Shown: positions 33,383 to 41,938 of the stretch, piece after piece
Position numbering within the stretch: position 1 is the first letter of the stretch
How the letters are laid out: each line of letters opens with the position of its first letter
Assembly (NCBI RefSeq): GCF_039543385.1
Contig: NZ_BAABJQ010000014.1
Location: 124,001 to 188,000 of the forward strand
DNA length: 64,000 nt
Reading direction: 5' to 3'
From: Rugosimonospora acidiphila
Lineage (GTDB): Bacteria > Actinomycetota > Actinomycetes > Mycobacteriales > Micromonosporaceae
The notes under the pieces: model-generated
Told to the model about the DNA's origin: nothing
The model's database searches: none
Seen by the model: only the letters and a program-made list of their open reading frames with translations
Position numbers and translations under genes: made by a program

Positions 33383-35262
33383 GCGCCACGCCCCCGGGTG
33401 GAGCCCGGCCGGCCGCACTTGGCCGCGAGAACGGCACAGGTGGCCGCGAAGAACAGTACGGCGAAGCCCCCGAGCACGGCCCAGTCCTGCCATACCGGAC
33501 GGGAGAAGGTGTGCCCGTAGGTGGCCAGCAGCGGCGGGCCCAGCGGGGATCCGCCGTCGCGCCACAGGTGCTCGACGCCCAGCGTGTGCCCGAGCGCCTC
33601 GAAGCACCACCGGTTGGACATGGCCCAGCTCAGCCACCGCCCGACCGGCGCCATCACCGGTACCGGCAGGATCGCCCCGACGAACAGCACCTGCGGGAAG
33701 CACAGCATCGGCAGCGACAGGGTTGCCTGCGCGGGGTCGGAGACGGCGGCCGAGCAGAGCAGGCCGAGCGCGAGCGCGCCGGCCGAGGCGAGCAGCACGG
33801 TGAGGTACAGCTCGCCGAAGCGCGACCACGCCAGCGCGGGCAGCCGGTCCAGCCCGCGCAGCACGCCGAGCAACACCAGGTCGGCAACCGCCAGCAGGGG
33901 CAGCAGCACCGCCACCTTGGACACCGCGTAGGGCACGACGCCGAGCCCGGCGCGGGTCTCCCGGCGCAGGATGGCGAACTCGGTGCAGATCTGCAGCAGC
34001 CCGTAGATGAGGCCGAAGAAGAAGACGCCGAACGCGATCCAGAACAGCACCATGACGGTGGCGCTCGGGCTGGGGCGGGCGAACGAGAACGTGTTGGCCT
34101 TGAACAGCATCAGGAACATCAGCACGACGGCCACCGGCGAGCCGACCAGGATCGCCAGTGTCAGCCGGTTGCGGGCGAGGATCTCGAGGCCGCGCACGGT
34201 CAGCAGCGCGGTCTGCCGGATCGGGCCGAGGCGACGCTGCCGGTCGGTCGCCGCGCCGGAACCGTCCTGCCGCAGCGCCCCGCCGGCCCGGCGACCATCG
34301 GGCCCGCCGACTCGGCGCTCATCGGCCACGCCGGTGTCAGGCGGCGCCGCCGGGCAGAGCGGTACGCCGTCGGGCAGTGCCGCCCGGGATAGCGGTACGG
34401 CATCGGGCGGTGGCGCCGCGTCGGACGGCGCGGCCGGGTCGTGGTCGGGTTGCCGAACGACGGCGAGGCGCCGGCTCCACTGCGCCGGGTCGGGCTCCTC
34501 GGCGACCCGCTCGTAGATGTCCGCGACGGTGTCCACCTCGAAGTAGGCGAGGGCCGCCGCCGGGTTGCCGGCGAACGCGAGGTGCCCGTCCCGGGCGAGG
34601 ACTGCGACTTTGTCGCAGTGGTCCACGTCCGTCGGGCTGTGCGTGGTCAGCACGACCGGTACGCCGTCGGCGGCCAGCCGGCGCAGCAGCCGTAGCAGTT
34701 CGATCGCGGTGGGCGGGTCCAGGCCGGAGGTCGGCTCGTCGAGAAACAGCACCCGCGGCCGGGCGAGCAGCTCCACGCCGATGCTGGCGCGCTTGCGCTC
34801 TCCGCCGGAGAGCAACCCGACCCGCAGGCCGGCCCGGTGCGTCAGGCCGAGCACCGACAGCACCTCGGCCACCCGGGCGTCGAGCTCGGCGGGGCCGGTA
34901 CCGGCCGGAAGGCGCAGCCGCGCCGCGTACCGCAGCACCCGCACGAGCGGCAGCGACGTGTGGATGATGTCGTCCTGCGGCACGTACGCCACCGGAGCCC
35001 GCACCCTGCCCTGGTCGACGCCGTCGTAGCGGACCCGGCCACTGGCCGGCGGTCTGATTCCGGCCAGCGCGTCGAGCAGCATGGTCTTACCCACGCCGCT
35101 CGCGCCGATGATCGCGACCAGTTCGCCCGGCCTCACCGCCAGCGAGACACCCCGCAGCGTGCGGTGTCCCCCGCGCACGATCTGTTCCAGGTCTTCGGCC
35201 TCGACGCGCAGCCCCGGCCGCTCGGTGGCGATCTCCGGTGCCGACGATCCACGCACAGTCAT
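33379..35262 (-). CDS. ABCG-type ATP-binding/permease fusion protein
   Basis: 627 residues. The ATPase domain has Walker A GASGVGKT, signature LSGGERKR and Walker B VLFLDEPTSGLDPP, and the H-loop TTHSPTD. A Pro/Ala-rich linker with an 11-residue quasi-repeat (AAPPPDAVPLS, AALPDGVPLCP) follows, then an ABC2-type membrane domain with about six spans (ILVGSPVAVVLMFLMLF, VLFWIAFGVFFFGLIYG and others). ATPase-first order and the EVDTVADIYERV segment fit ABCG half-transporters that export lipids or small molecules. It is translationally coupled to the PLP enzyme, so the pair may make and export one compound. Confidence 0.88.
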   Translation of the reverse strand: MTVRGSSAPEIATERPGLRVEAEDLEQIVRGGHRTLRGVSLAVRPGELVAIIGASGVGKTMLLDALAGIRPPASGRVRYDGVDQGRVRAPVAYVPQDDIIHTSLPLVRVLRYAARLRLPAGTGPAELDARVAEVLSVLGLTHRAGLRVGLLSGGERKRASIGVELLARPRVLFLDEPTSGLDPPTAIELLRLLRRLAADGVPVVLTTHSPTDVDHCDKVAVLARDGHLAFAGNPAAALAYFEVDTVADIYERVAEEPDPAQWSRRLAVVRQPDHDPAAPSDAAPPPDAVPLSRAALPDGVPLCPAAPPDTGVADERRVGGPDGRRAGGALRQDGSGAATDRQRRLGPIRQTALLTVRGLEILARNRLTLAILVGSPVAVVLMFLMLFKANTFSFARPSPSATVMVLFWIAFGVFFFGLIYGLLQICTEFAILRRETRAGLGVVPYAVSKVAVLLPLLAVADLVLLGVLRGLDRLPALAWSRFGELYLTVLLASAGALALGLLCSAAVSDPAQATLSLPMLCFPQVLFVGAILPVPVMAPVGRWLSWAMSNRWCFEALGHTLGVEHLWRDGGSPLGPPLLATYGHTFSRPVWQDWAVLGGFAVLFFAATCAVLAAKCGRPGSTRGRGA

Positions 35263-35461
35263 GGTGCTCCCAGCTCACGGACGGGCGGGTCGGTTCGTCC
35301 GATCACATCGCAGGGTTTGCAGGGATTGCAACACCCTGCCCACCTCGCCCGCGACCGTCCGCATCCGACCCGTTGTTCGCGACTATCCCGGAGCCACCCC
35401 CTTCGCCACCATCAACCGGCCGGTCGGCGCCCCTCCCCCGGTGGCGGGATCGACCACCAAC

Positions 35462-35549
35462 AACGCCAGGGCCGGCGACCGGGAACGCCAAGGCCGGCAA
35501 GCGGGAACGCCAGGGCAAGCGACCGGAAGCGCCAAGGCCGGCGACCGGG
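35462..35549. repeat. 22-bp intergenic tandem repeat, four units
   Basis: Units at 35462, 35484, 35506 and 35528, with core AACGCCAGGGCCGGCGACC and related variants; the third differs most. It is not coding, and the period is not a multiple of three. Confidence 0.85.
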
Positions 35550-35706
35550 CGGCCACGAACCCGGCCACCGCCGAGCCGGACCGGCTCAACCGATAGGCTG
35601 AGGTCGATGGATCGCCAGGCGCCCAGACACGCCAAGCGCCCCGACCACGGCAAACGCCCAGACCATCACAAGGTTCCGGACAGGCCAGGTGCCCGGACAC
35701 CCGAAA

Positions 35707-35737
35707 CGCCCCCGCCGTCGGGGGAACGGCGGGGGCG
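35707..35737. terminator. Hairpin downstream of the secreted Ig-like protein gene
   Basis: Perfect 11-bp arms CGCCCCCGCCG / CGGCGGGGGCG with a 9-nt loop, 70 nt after the stop of the leftward gene at 35808. Probably an intrinsic terminator. Confidence 0.7.
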
Positions 35738-35807
35738 CGTCCCGGTTGTGCAGCCCGGGACCGGTCCGGTGCGCCACGGGGGCGCGGCGGCACCGGAAGG
35801 CGATACC

Positions 35808-36737
35808 TCAGTCCTTGACGGCCGCCGTGGCGGTGCCGCCGAAGGTGCTCATCACGGTGACCGAGGTCGGCCGGTTCACCTCGTCGAACTGGGCGCTGAA
35901 CTTACCGCCGCCCTTGCTGGTCAGGGTGAACCCGATCTGGCCGTTGCTGACGATGTCGAGCTGGGCCTTGGGGTTGGTGCTGGTGGCCTCGATCGTCTCG
36001 TGGCCACGGTTCCACTCGGCCTTGGTGATGCGCACCGTGTCGGCGTTGGGCGAGCCCGGCGCGGGTGTGAGGGTCAGCGCGGTGCTGGTCTGCGTCATCC
36101 CGTTGAAGGTGGCGGTGAAGGTGACGGTGGTCGGCGCGTTGACCGCGGTCGTGGTGACCGGGAACTCGACGAACGTCTTGAACGCTGGCAGTTGCACCGA
36201 GGCGGGCACGGCGGCCACCGCCGGGTTGGAGCTGGTCAGCTGCACCGGCGCTCCGGCGGTCACGCTGTCCAGGCTGATCACGCCGGTCGCCGTGCTACCG
36301 CCGGCCACCAGTTGCTGAACGTAGGCGACATTCTGGAACTTCGGCCCGCCGATGGCATCCAGCCACAGGCAGCCCGACGTCTCGCTGCCGCCGGCGGTCG
36401 TGGCGACGATGCAGGCGTTGCCGGACCCGGTGGTGATCGGGCGCGCGGTCACCGTGAACGAGGTGCTGGTCGCGCCGGCCGGGACGGTCACGCTCGTCGG
36501 GGCGATGAGCTGCCCGAAGTCGAAGTTGTCGAGGCTCACCACCGTGTCGTCGGTGGCCGCCGCGGTCAGCGTGACGACCCCGGTGGCGGAGTCGTTGCCG
36601 TTGATGACCTCAGGGTTGAAGCTGAGGCTGGCCAGGGTACCGGGGTCGGCGAAGGCCGGCGCGGAACCGAAGGTGAGGGCCAGCAGGGCGGAGCCGAGTA
36701 CCGCGGAGCCGAAGGCTGCCAGGGCACGCTTACGCAT
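35808..36737 (-). CDS. Secreted protein with Ig-like beta-sandwich domains
   Basis: 309 residues from ATG 36737, preceded by GGGGAG; the longer in-frame start is unlikely. The signal peptide MRKRALAAFGSAVLGSALLA ends at AFAD near residue 33. Two homologous all-beta modules follow, each with a G[NS]xxATGV-type strand (GNDSATGVVTLTAAA and GGSTATGVISLDSV) and Thr-rich strands, and a third C-terminal sandwich (AQLDIVSNGQIGFTLTSKG). No catalytic motif is visible. It may be a cell-surface or secreted binding protein. It is followed by a hairpin. Confidence 0.8.
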   Translation of the reverse strand: MRKRALAAFGSAVLGSALLALTFGSAPAFADPGTLASLSFNPEVINGNDSATGVVTLTAAATDDTVVSLDNFDFGQLIAPTSVTVPAGATSTSFTVTARPITTGSGNACIVATTAGGSETSGCLWLDAIGGPKFQNVAYVQQLVAGGSTATGVISLDSVTAGAPVQLTSSNPAVAAVPASVQLPAFKTFVEFPVTTTAVNAPTTVTFTATFNGMTQTSTALTLTPAPGSPNADTVRITKAEWNRGHETIEATSTNPKAQLDIVSNGQIGFTLTSKGGGKFSAQFDEVNRPTSVTVMSTFGGTATAAVKD

Positions 36738-36936
36738 AGGTGCACTCCCCAAGGTAGGTGGAGGGGTTGGCTTCCACTCAGCAGGCACGTAGGGGTATCT
36801 CAATCGGTTCACCCTGTGCTGTGGATCAAATGCCCCTAGTTATCGTCGCGGCCGACAGGTATAGTCCGCGCGCCGCCGGCGCTCCACTATGGACCGCCGG
36901 CGCCCGCGCGGTGATGGGCCCGGAGAACCTTGCGCC

Positions 36937-37419
36937 TCAGGCGTTCGCGGGCTCCCCGGTCGGCGACGTCGCCGGCGCCGGGAATGGGGCGCGGTAGGTG
37001 AAGGCGCGGGCCGTCGGGCCGTCGCTGGCCAGCATGGTCAGCCGCTCGTGCGCCTCTTCGAGCGTGGGGATCGTGCCGGCGGGCACCCACCACAGCACCG
37101 CGTACGCCGGCAGGTCATCGTGATGGAACCACTCCCTGCGGCGGCGCAGCACGTCGAGGTGGGCGGTGCGGTACGTGAAGTCGTACAGCGCCTCGACCGA
37201 CTCCCACAGCGACAGGTTCACCATGACGTCCGGGCCGTACGGGCGCAGCGCCGTGGCGTCCGCGCCACCCTCCCCGACCAGGCGCCAGACGAACCCCGGC
37301 GCGGCGTCGGCCAGCGCGTTGATCTCCTCGAGTCGGGACATGAAGTCGGCCATCAGCGGGCCGTCGAGCGGTCCGCGCGGACGCGCGATGTTCAACTGGG
37401 CGAGGTGATAGGCGGTCAT
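36937..37419 (-). CDS. DUF3291 protein
   Basis: 160 residues from ATG 37419. The sequence is a good DUF3291 match, opening YHLAQLNIARPRGPLDGPLM and including SLWESVEALYDFTYR, RRREWFHHDDLPAYAVLWWV and the late EAHERLTML. This antibiotic-monooxygenase-like ferredoxin-fold family is uncharacterised. It sits 68 bp downstream of a SufR-like regulator on the same strand. That gap is A+T-rich, with a TGTCAATCTGTC direct repeat on the plus strand, so a promoter or operator may lie there. Confidence 0.85.
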   Translation of the reverse strand: MTAYHLAQLNIARPRGPLDGPLMADFMSRLEEINALADAAPGFVWRLVGEGGADATALRPYGPDVMVNLSLWESVEALYDFTYRTAHLDVLRRRREWFHHDDLPAYAVLWWVPAGTIPTLEEAHERLTMLASDGPTARAFTYRAPFPAPATSPTGEPANA

Positions 37420-37487
37420 GGTGCGAGCACACCATGACGTCGCCCTCTATGTCAATCTGTCTTGTTTTTAGAAGCGGGGGCCTTGCT

Positions 37488-38186
37488 TCACGGGGCGGCG
37501 TCGCCGACCGGCGTGTCGATGACGACACAGCACCCGCCTGCTTCGGGCGCCATCCGGGCCACCGCGCCCCGGCAGCCCAGCCCCTCGATCAGGCCCTGCA
37601 CCGAGGCCAGGTTCATGCCGCACACCAGCGGCGGGAAGTCCCGGGCCAGCCCGTGGTACGGGCAGTTGCGCAGCACGATCGACCCGTCCCGCCGCGCTGG
37701 CTCGTACCCCTGCCCGGCCAGCGTCTCGACCAACTCGGCGTTCTCCGCCTCCCTCGACCGGTCCGGCTCGGCGCGGCGGGCGCCGCGCGACGACCCAGAC
37801 CGGTCGCCGGCCGCACGGCCGCGCTCGCGGGCCACCTCGAACAGCCGCTCGTCGGCGCCGGAGCGCTCCAGCGCCTCGGCGAGCAGCCCGGCCGCCGCCT
37901 GATAGCGCCGCGGCGGCAGGCTCACCTCGTGCTCGGTATCGGAGCGCCGGTAGAGCTTGGCCGGGCGGCCGGCTCCCGGGCCGCTGCGCCCCGACCGCCG
38001 CGCGTAGGAGACCTCCAGCAGGCCGGCATCCGCCAGCCGGTCAAGGTGGAACGCGGCGAGGGTGCGCCCCATGCCCAGCGCCTGCGCCACCTCGTCGCGG
38101 CTGACCAGCTCCCCGCGATCGACCGCGTACTCGTACACCGCGCGGCGCGCCGGCTCGCGCAGCACACCGATCGACTCTACCGACAT
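37488..38186 (-). CDS. SufR-like helix-turn-helix regulator with cysteine-rich C-terminus
   Basis: 232 residues from ATG 38186. The N-terminal winged helix reads VSRDEVAQALGMGRTLAAFHLDRLADAGLLEV, here in core LGMGRTLAAFHLDRL, followed by a basic wing. The C-terminal half has cysteines spaced as in SufR-type iron-sulfur sensors: NCPYH, VCGMN, LGCRG and GGCCVV. SufR proteins hold an Fe-S cluster and repress sulfur-assembly genes, but here the neighbour is a DUF3291 gene, so the target differs or is unknown. A poorly conserved Ser/Arg/Glu-rich linker sits in the middle. Confidence 0.82.
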   Translation of the reverse strand: MSVESIGVLREPARRAVYEYAVDRGELVSRDEVAQALGMGRTLAAFHLDRLADAGLLEVSYARRSGRSGPGAGRPAKLYRRSDTEHEVSLPPRRYQAAAGLLAEALERSGADERLFEVARERGRAAGDRSGSSRGARRAEPDRSREAENAELVETLAGQGYEPARRDGSIVLRNCPYHGLARDFPPLVCGMNLASVQGLIEGLGCRGAVARMAPEAGGCCVVIDTPVGDAAP

Positions 38187-38220
38187 GTCTCCACGCTAAC
38201 GCCCCGCACGGGACGGCGCC

Positions 38221-38253
38221 CTGGCCGGGCCGCCCGGACGGCGGCCCGGCCAG
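38221..38253. terminator. Hairpin after the GH3 gene
   Basis: Perfect 14-bp arms (CTGGCCGGGCCGCC and its complement) with a 5-nt loop, 31 nt downstream of the GH3 stop and before the SufR-like gene. Likely terminator. Confidence 0.75.
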
Positions 38254-38284
38254 CTTCGGGCGGCCGGACGGAAAGACCTCGGAC

Positions 38285-41200
38285 TCAGGAGTACGCGTTG
38301 AACTCGGCGATGGACCACCAGGAGCTGCTGGAGCCGGTCTGGGTCACCCGGATGTACCGCGCGTTCGCGGCCGGGAACGACACCGTCACCAACGCCGCAC
38401 TACCCACACCCGTCGCCACCGGCGAGCCCCAGTTCACCCCGTCCGTCGACAGGCTCACCGAATAACCATGCGCGAAATCGTTCACACTACCGGCCGAGTC
38501 CATCGTGATCTGATCAACGCTATGGGTACCACCCATGTCCACCGTCACGGCCTGACCATTCGCCATCGGCACCCCCGTACTGAACCGGGTACCACTGTCC
38601 CCATCCAACATCCGGGCCGGCACATCCGTCGCACTGCTCACCGACGCCGTGGCGGTCCAACCCGTACGCGACAGCGCGGTCGGTGGCGGCGGGACGGTGC
38701 CGCCACCGGTGTACGCGTTGAACTCGGCGATGGACCACCACGACGAACTCGAACCGGTCTGGGTCACCCGGATGTACCGCGCGTTCGCGGCCGGGAACGA
38801 CACCGTCACCAACGCCGCACTACCCACACCCGTCGCCACCGGCGAGCCCCAGTTCACCCCGTCCGTCGACAGGCTCACCGAATAACCATGCGCGAAATCG
38901 TTCACACTACCGGCCGAGTCCATCGTGATCTGATCAACGCTATGGGTACCACCCATGTCCACCGTCACGGCCTGACCATTCGCCATCGGCACCCCCGTAC
39001 TGAACCGGGTACCACTGTCCCCGTCCAACATCCGGGCCGGCACATCCGTCGCACTGCTCACCGACGCCGTGGCGGTCCAACCCGTACGAGACAGCGCGGT
39101 CTGGGTGCCGGTCCCGCCGCCACCGGTGCTGCCGCCGGCGATGGTGGCCTGGCCGGTCAGCCGGATGTCGCGAGAGGAGGAGCCGACATAGATCTGGTTG
39201 GTGCCGCCGGAGTTGGTCCAGGTGTTGTTGGTCCAGGTCTGGAAGCTGCGGGCGTCGAGGGCGACGGTGACGTGCTGGGTGGCGCCGGGGTTGAGGGTGA
39301 CCCGCTGGAAGCCCCGCAGGTTCTTCGGTGGCTCCCCGGTGGCGGCGGGTTGGCCGACGTAGACCTGGGCGACCTCGGCGCCGGCGCGGGTGCCGGTGTT
39401 GGTCACGTCGAAGCCGACGGCGACGTTGCCGGCCGAGTCCGGGGCGGAGACGGTGAGGTTGGTGTAGCCGAAGGTGGTGTAGGACAGCCCGTAGCCGAAG
39501 GGGTACAGCGGTGTCTTGTTCTGGCTGTCATACCAGCGGTACCCGACGTCGATGCCCTCGGAGTACTGGACCGTGCCGTTCTGGCCGGGCCACTGGGCGG
39601 TGGTGTGCGCGGGCACGTCGCCCAGGGATGCGGGGAAGGTGACCGGCAGCTTGCCGGAGAAGTTGGTGTCGCCGAACAGCAGCGAGGCGATGGCGTTGCC
39701 GTCCTCCTGCCCGGGGTACCAGTTCTCGATGATGCCCTTGACCGAGTTGGCCCAGGGCAAGGCGAGGGCGGAGCCGCTGTTGACGACCACCACGGTGTTC
39801 GGGTTGGCCGCCGCCACGTCGGACACCAACTGGTTCTGGTCGGCGGACAGGTCGAGATTGGCCAGGTCGCCGCCCTCGGACTCGAACTTGTCCACGAACA
39901 GCACCGCGAGGTTGGCGTTGCGCGCCGCGGCGACAGCCTGATCGTGCAGCGACTGGCCGGGGACCTGCCAGCCGAGGCTCACGTTCGAGCCGCCGCCCGC
40001 CTGGTAGTAGTCGACCTCGATGCTGACCGCCTGGCCGGCGGTGAGGTTGACGGTGCCGGTGCGGGTGGTCGGCCCCTGGTCGAACCAGTTGTTGATGACC
40101 TGCTGGCCGTTGACGAACAGCCGGCTGCCGTCGTCGCTGTTGAGCGAGAACTGGTAGCTGCCGGTGGTTGGCGGGTGCAGGGTGCCGGTCCACTTCACCG
40201 ACCAGTTGGTGGCGTTGACCCCGGGAGCCGGGGAGGCGCCGCCGTACACCGCGTCCACGCCTCCGTCGACCCGGCTGGCCACCACGGCACCGGACAGGTC
40301 GGTGCTGTTGTGGTACTGGCCGAACAGGCCGGTGCCGGTGCCCGACGACGGGGTCAGGTACGAGGTGTCCACCGGCGGAAGCTGCCCGCTGGACGAGGCC
40401 ACGCCCTGCGCGAAGCTGACCGTGGCACCCGATCCGGCCCGGGTCCTGATGCCCTGGTACGGGGTGACCAGGTACGGCGGGTTGACCCCGGCGCTGCCGC
40501 CGCCCTGGGACATCGCGTCGGTGCCGGCGTCGTCACCGATCACCGCTATCGAGTGCACCGACGAGCCGATCGGCAGCACCGACGAGTTCTTCAGCAGGAC
40601 GCTGCCCTCGGCCGCCACCTGCTTGGCTACGGCCGCGTGCGCGCTGGTGGTGACCACCGCACCGGTGGAGCCGGTCTGCGCGGTGTCGAACAGCCCCTGG
40701 CGGAACATCGACACCAGGATGCGCCGTACGTGGTCGTCTATTGTGGACTGTGACACCTGACCGGAGTTGACCGCCGAGGTCAGCGGGGTGCCGTAGTAGG
40801 TGTTGCCGGGCATCTCCATGTCCAGGCCGTTGTTGGCCGAGGCGACGGTGGAGTGGGTGGCTCCCCAGTCGGAGGTGACGAACCCGGTGAAGCCCAGCTC
40901 CCCCTTGAGGATGCCGTTCTGCAGCGGGCCGTTCTCGCAGGCGAACGGGCCGTTGATCGCGGAGTACGAGCACATCACCGAGTCGGCCTGGCCCTGCTGG
41001 ATGGCGGCCTGGAAGGCCGGCAGGTAGATCTCCCGCTCCGCGCGGTCGGAAACTATCGCGTTGTCGGCGGTGGAGTTGCGGTTGGTCTCCTGGTTGTAGA
41101 CCGCGTAGTGCTTCACCTGCGCCATCGGGCCCTGGCTCTGGATGCCCTGGATTTCCGTCGCGGCCAGCTGCCCGGCCAGGTAGGGGTCCTCACCCAGCGA

Positions 41201-41683
41201 CTCGAAGGCCCGGCCCCAGCGCGGGTCCCGCACGATGTTGATGGTCGGCGCGAGCACCACGTTGGTGCCCTTGCCCCATTGCTCGGCGCCGAGCACCTGG
41301 CCGTACTGCCGCATCAGGTCGGTGTCCCAGCTCGCCGCGCCGGCCACGGGGGCGGCCAGCTGGGTCACGCCGGTGAACCCGTCGCCGGCACCGACCGGGC
41401 CGTCCTGCAGGTGCAGCGGCGGAATACCCAGGCGGGTGTTGCCGTCCACGCACCCGACGTACCCGCACGACGCGCCGCCGTGCAGCATCGTCAGCTTCTC
41501 CGCCTGGGTCATCGCGGCCAGCAGCTCATTGGCCCGATCCTGCGGGGTCTGCGCGGTGTTCATCCACGGTTGGGTGGCGGCGTGCGCGGCGGTGCCGGCC
41601 ACGCCGAGCCCGCCGATGGCGAGCAGCAGGGCGGCGCCGGCGCGCGGCAGCAGGCGTCTGGCTCGGGGTAAGGCGTGGCGCAT
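38285..41683 (-). CDS. Secreted GH3 beta-glucosidase-like enzyme with PA14 and two F5/8 domains
   Basis: 1132 residues from ATG 41683 (GGGAG ribosome site). The signal peptide ends near AHAAT (about residue 36). The GH3 TIM barrel contains VKHYAVYNQET and the nucleophile Asp272 in FVTSDWGATHS. A PA14 carbohydrate-binding domain (GLFGQYHNSTDLSG, SDDGSRLFVNGQ) is inserted at about residues 440-575, in the alpha/beta sandwich. An FN3-like domain follows. Two F5/8 type C domains (ALSRTGWTATASVSSATDVP) end the protein and are nearly identical at the DNA level. It should hydrolyse beta-linked glucosides or xylosides outside the cell. Confidence 0.94.
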   Translation of the reverse strand: MRHALPRARRLLPRAGAALLLAIGGLGVAGTAAHAATQPWMNTAQTPQDRANELLAAMTQAEKLTMLHGGASCGYVGCVDGNTRLGIPPLHLQDGPVGAGDGFTGVTQLAAPVAGAASWDTDLMRQYGQVLGAEQWGKGTNVVLAPTINIVRDPRWGRAFESLGEDPYLAGQLAATEIQGIQSQGPMAQVKHYAVYNQETNRNSTADNAIVSDRAEREIYLPAFQAAIQQGQADSVMCSYSAINGPFACENGPLQNGILKGELGFTGFVTSDWGATHSTVASANNGLDMEMPGNTYYGTPLTSAVNSGQVSQSTIDDHVRRILVSMFRQGLFDTAQTGSTGAVVTTSAHAAVAKQVAAEGSVLLKNSSVLPIGSSVHSIAVIGDDAGTDAMSQGGGSAGVNPPYLVTPYQGIRTRAGSGATVSFAQGVASSSGQLPPVDTSYLTPSSGTGTGLFGQYHNSTDLSGAVVASRVDGGVDAVYGGASPAPGVNATNWSVKWTGTLHPPTTGSYQFSLNSDDGSRLFVNGQQVINNWFDQGPTTRTGTVNLTAGQAVSIEVDYYQAGGGSNVSLGWQVPGQSLHDQAVAAARNANLAVLFVDKFESEGGDLANLDLSADQNQLVSDVAAANPNTVVVVNSGSALALPWANSVKGIIENWYPGQEDGNAIASLLFGDTNFSGKLPVTFPASLGDVPAHTTAQWPGQNGTVQYSEGIDVGYRWYDSQNKTPLYPFGYGLSYTTFGYTNLTVSAPDSAGNVAVGFDVTNTGTRAGAEVAQVYVGQPAATGEPPKNLRGFQRVTLNPGATQHVTVALDARSFQTWTNNTWTNSGGTNQIYVGSSSRDIRLTGQATIAGGSTGGGGTGTQTALSRTGWTATASVSSATDVPARMLDGDSGTRFSTGVPMANGQAVTVDMGGTHSVDQITMDSAGSVNDFAHGYSVSLSTDGVNWGSPVATGVGSAALVTVSFPAANARYIRVTQTGSSSSWWSIAEFNAYTGGGTVPPPPTALSRTGWTATASVSSATDVPARMLDGDSGTRFSTGVPMANGQAVTVDMGGTHSVDQITMDSAGSVNDFAHGYSVSLSTDGVNWGSPVATGVGSAALVTVSFPAANARYIRVTQTGSSSSWWSIAEFNAYS
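38291..39100 (-). repeat. Direct repeat of F5/8 domain modules, 420-bp spacing
   Basis: The two C-terminal F5/8 domains of the GH3 gene are copies at an offset of exactly 420 bp (first from 38291, second from 38711). From about 38756 on, the second copy matches the first over more than 300 bp with only a few substitutions, for instance at 38603/39023. Synonymous positions are preserved too, so the duplication or a conversion is recent. Confidence 0.92.
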
Positions 41684-41890
41684 GAAGACTCCCGGGGGGA
41701 CGGGCGCACGGGCGGGCCGCACCGCGGTGCGGCGCGTCAGGCGTGGCGATGGAGTCTCCGCGGTCCGCGGGCGGGCCGGGAGCGAACGTCTTGGAGATAG
41801 AGACTCGTCGTAGTGTCGATGCCCTGTCAAGGGTTCAACGGCAGAAAATTTAAGCTCTAAAAGATCTGTGCGGAGGGTCGGCACGCGGTC

Positions 41891-41920
41891 CGGGGCCGCG
41901 GGCGACTGCCCGCGGCCCCG
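41891..41920. terminator. Hairpin downstream of the GH16 gene
   Basis: Perfect 13-bp arms CGGGGCCGCGGGC / GCCCGCGGCCCCG with a 4-nt GACT loop, 19 nt past the GH16 stop. It separates GH16 from the GH3 transcription unit. Confidence 0.75.
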
Positions 41921-41938
41921 TCGCTGCGTGGTCCGCCC

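Larger units (their letters stand above)
35263..35807. other. 545-bp intergenic region with repeats and hairpin
   Basis: Between the ABC transporter start and the end of the next leftward gene there is no credible gene. The stretch holds a 22-bp tandem repeat, a weaker set of CCAGACACGCC-like motifs at about 35615-35700, and a strong hairpin. The ABC transporter promoter should lie near 35270-35340, where A+T content rises, but I cannot place -35 and -10 boxes. Confidence 0.7.

Noticed and set aside
41820..41828. TTGACA-like -35 upstream of the GH3 gene
   Set aside because: A TTGACA hexamer is present on the minus strand at 41823-41828, but no acceptable -10 box lies at 16-18 bp, so I do not call a promoter.
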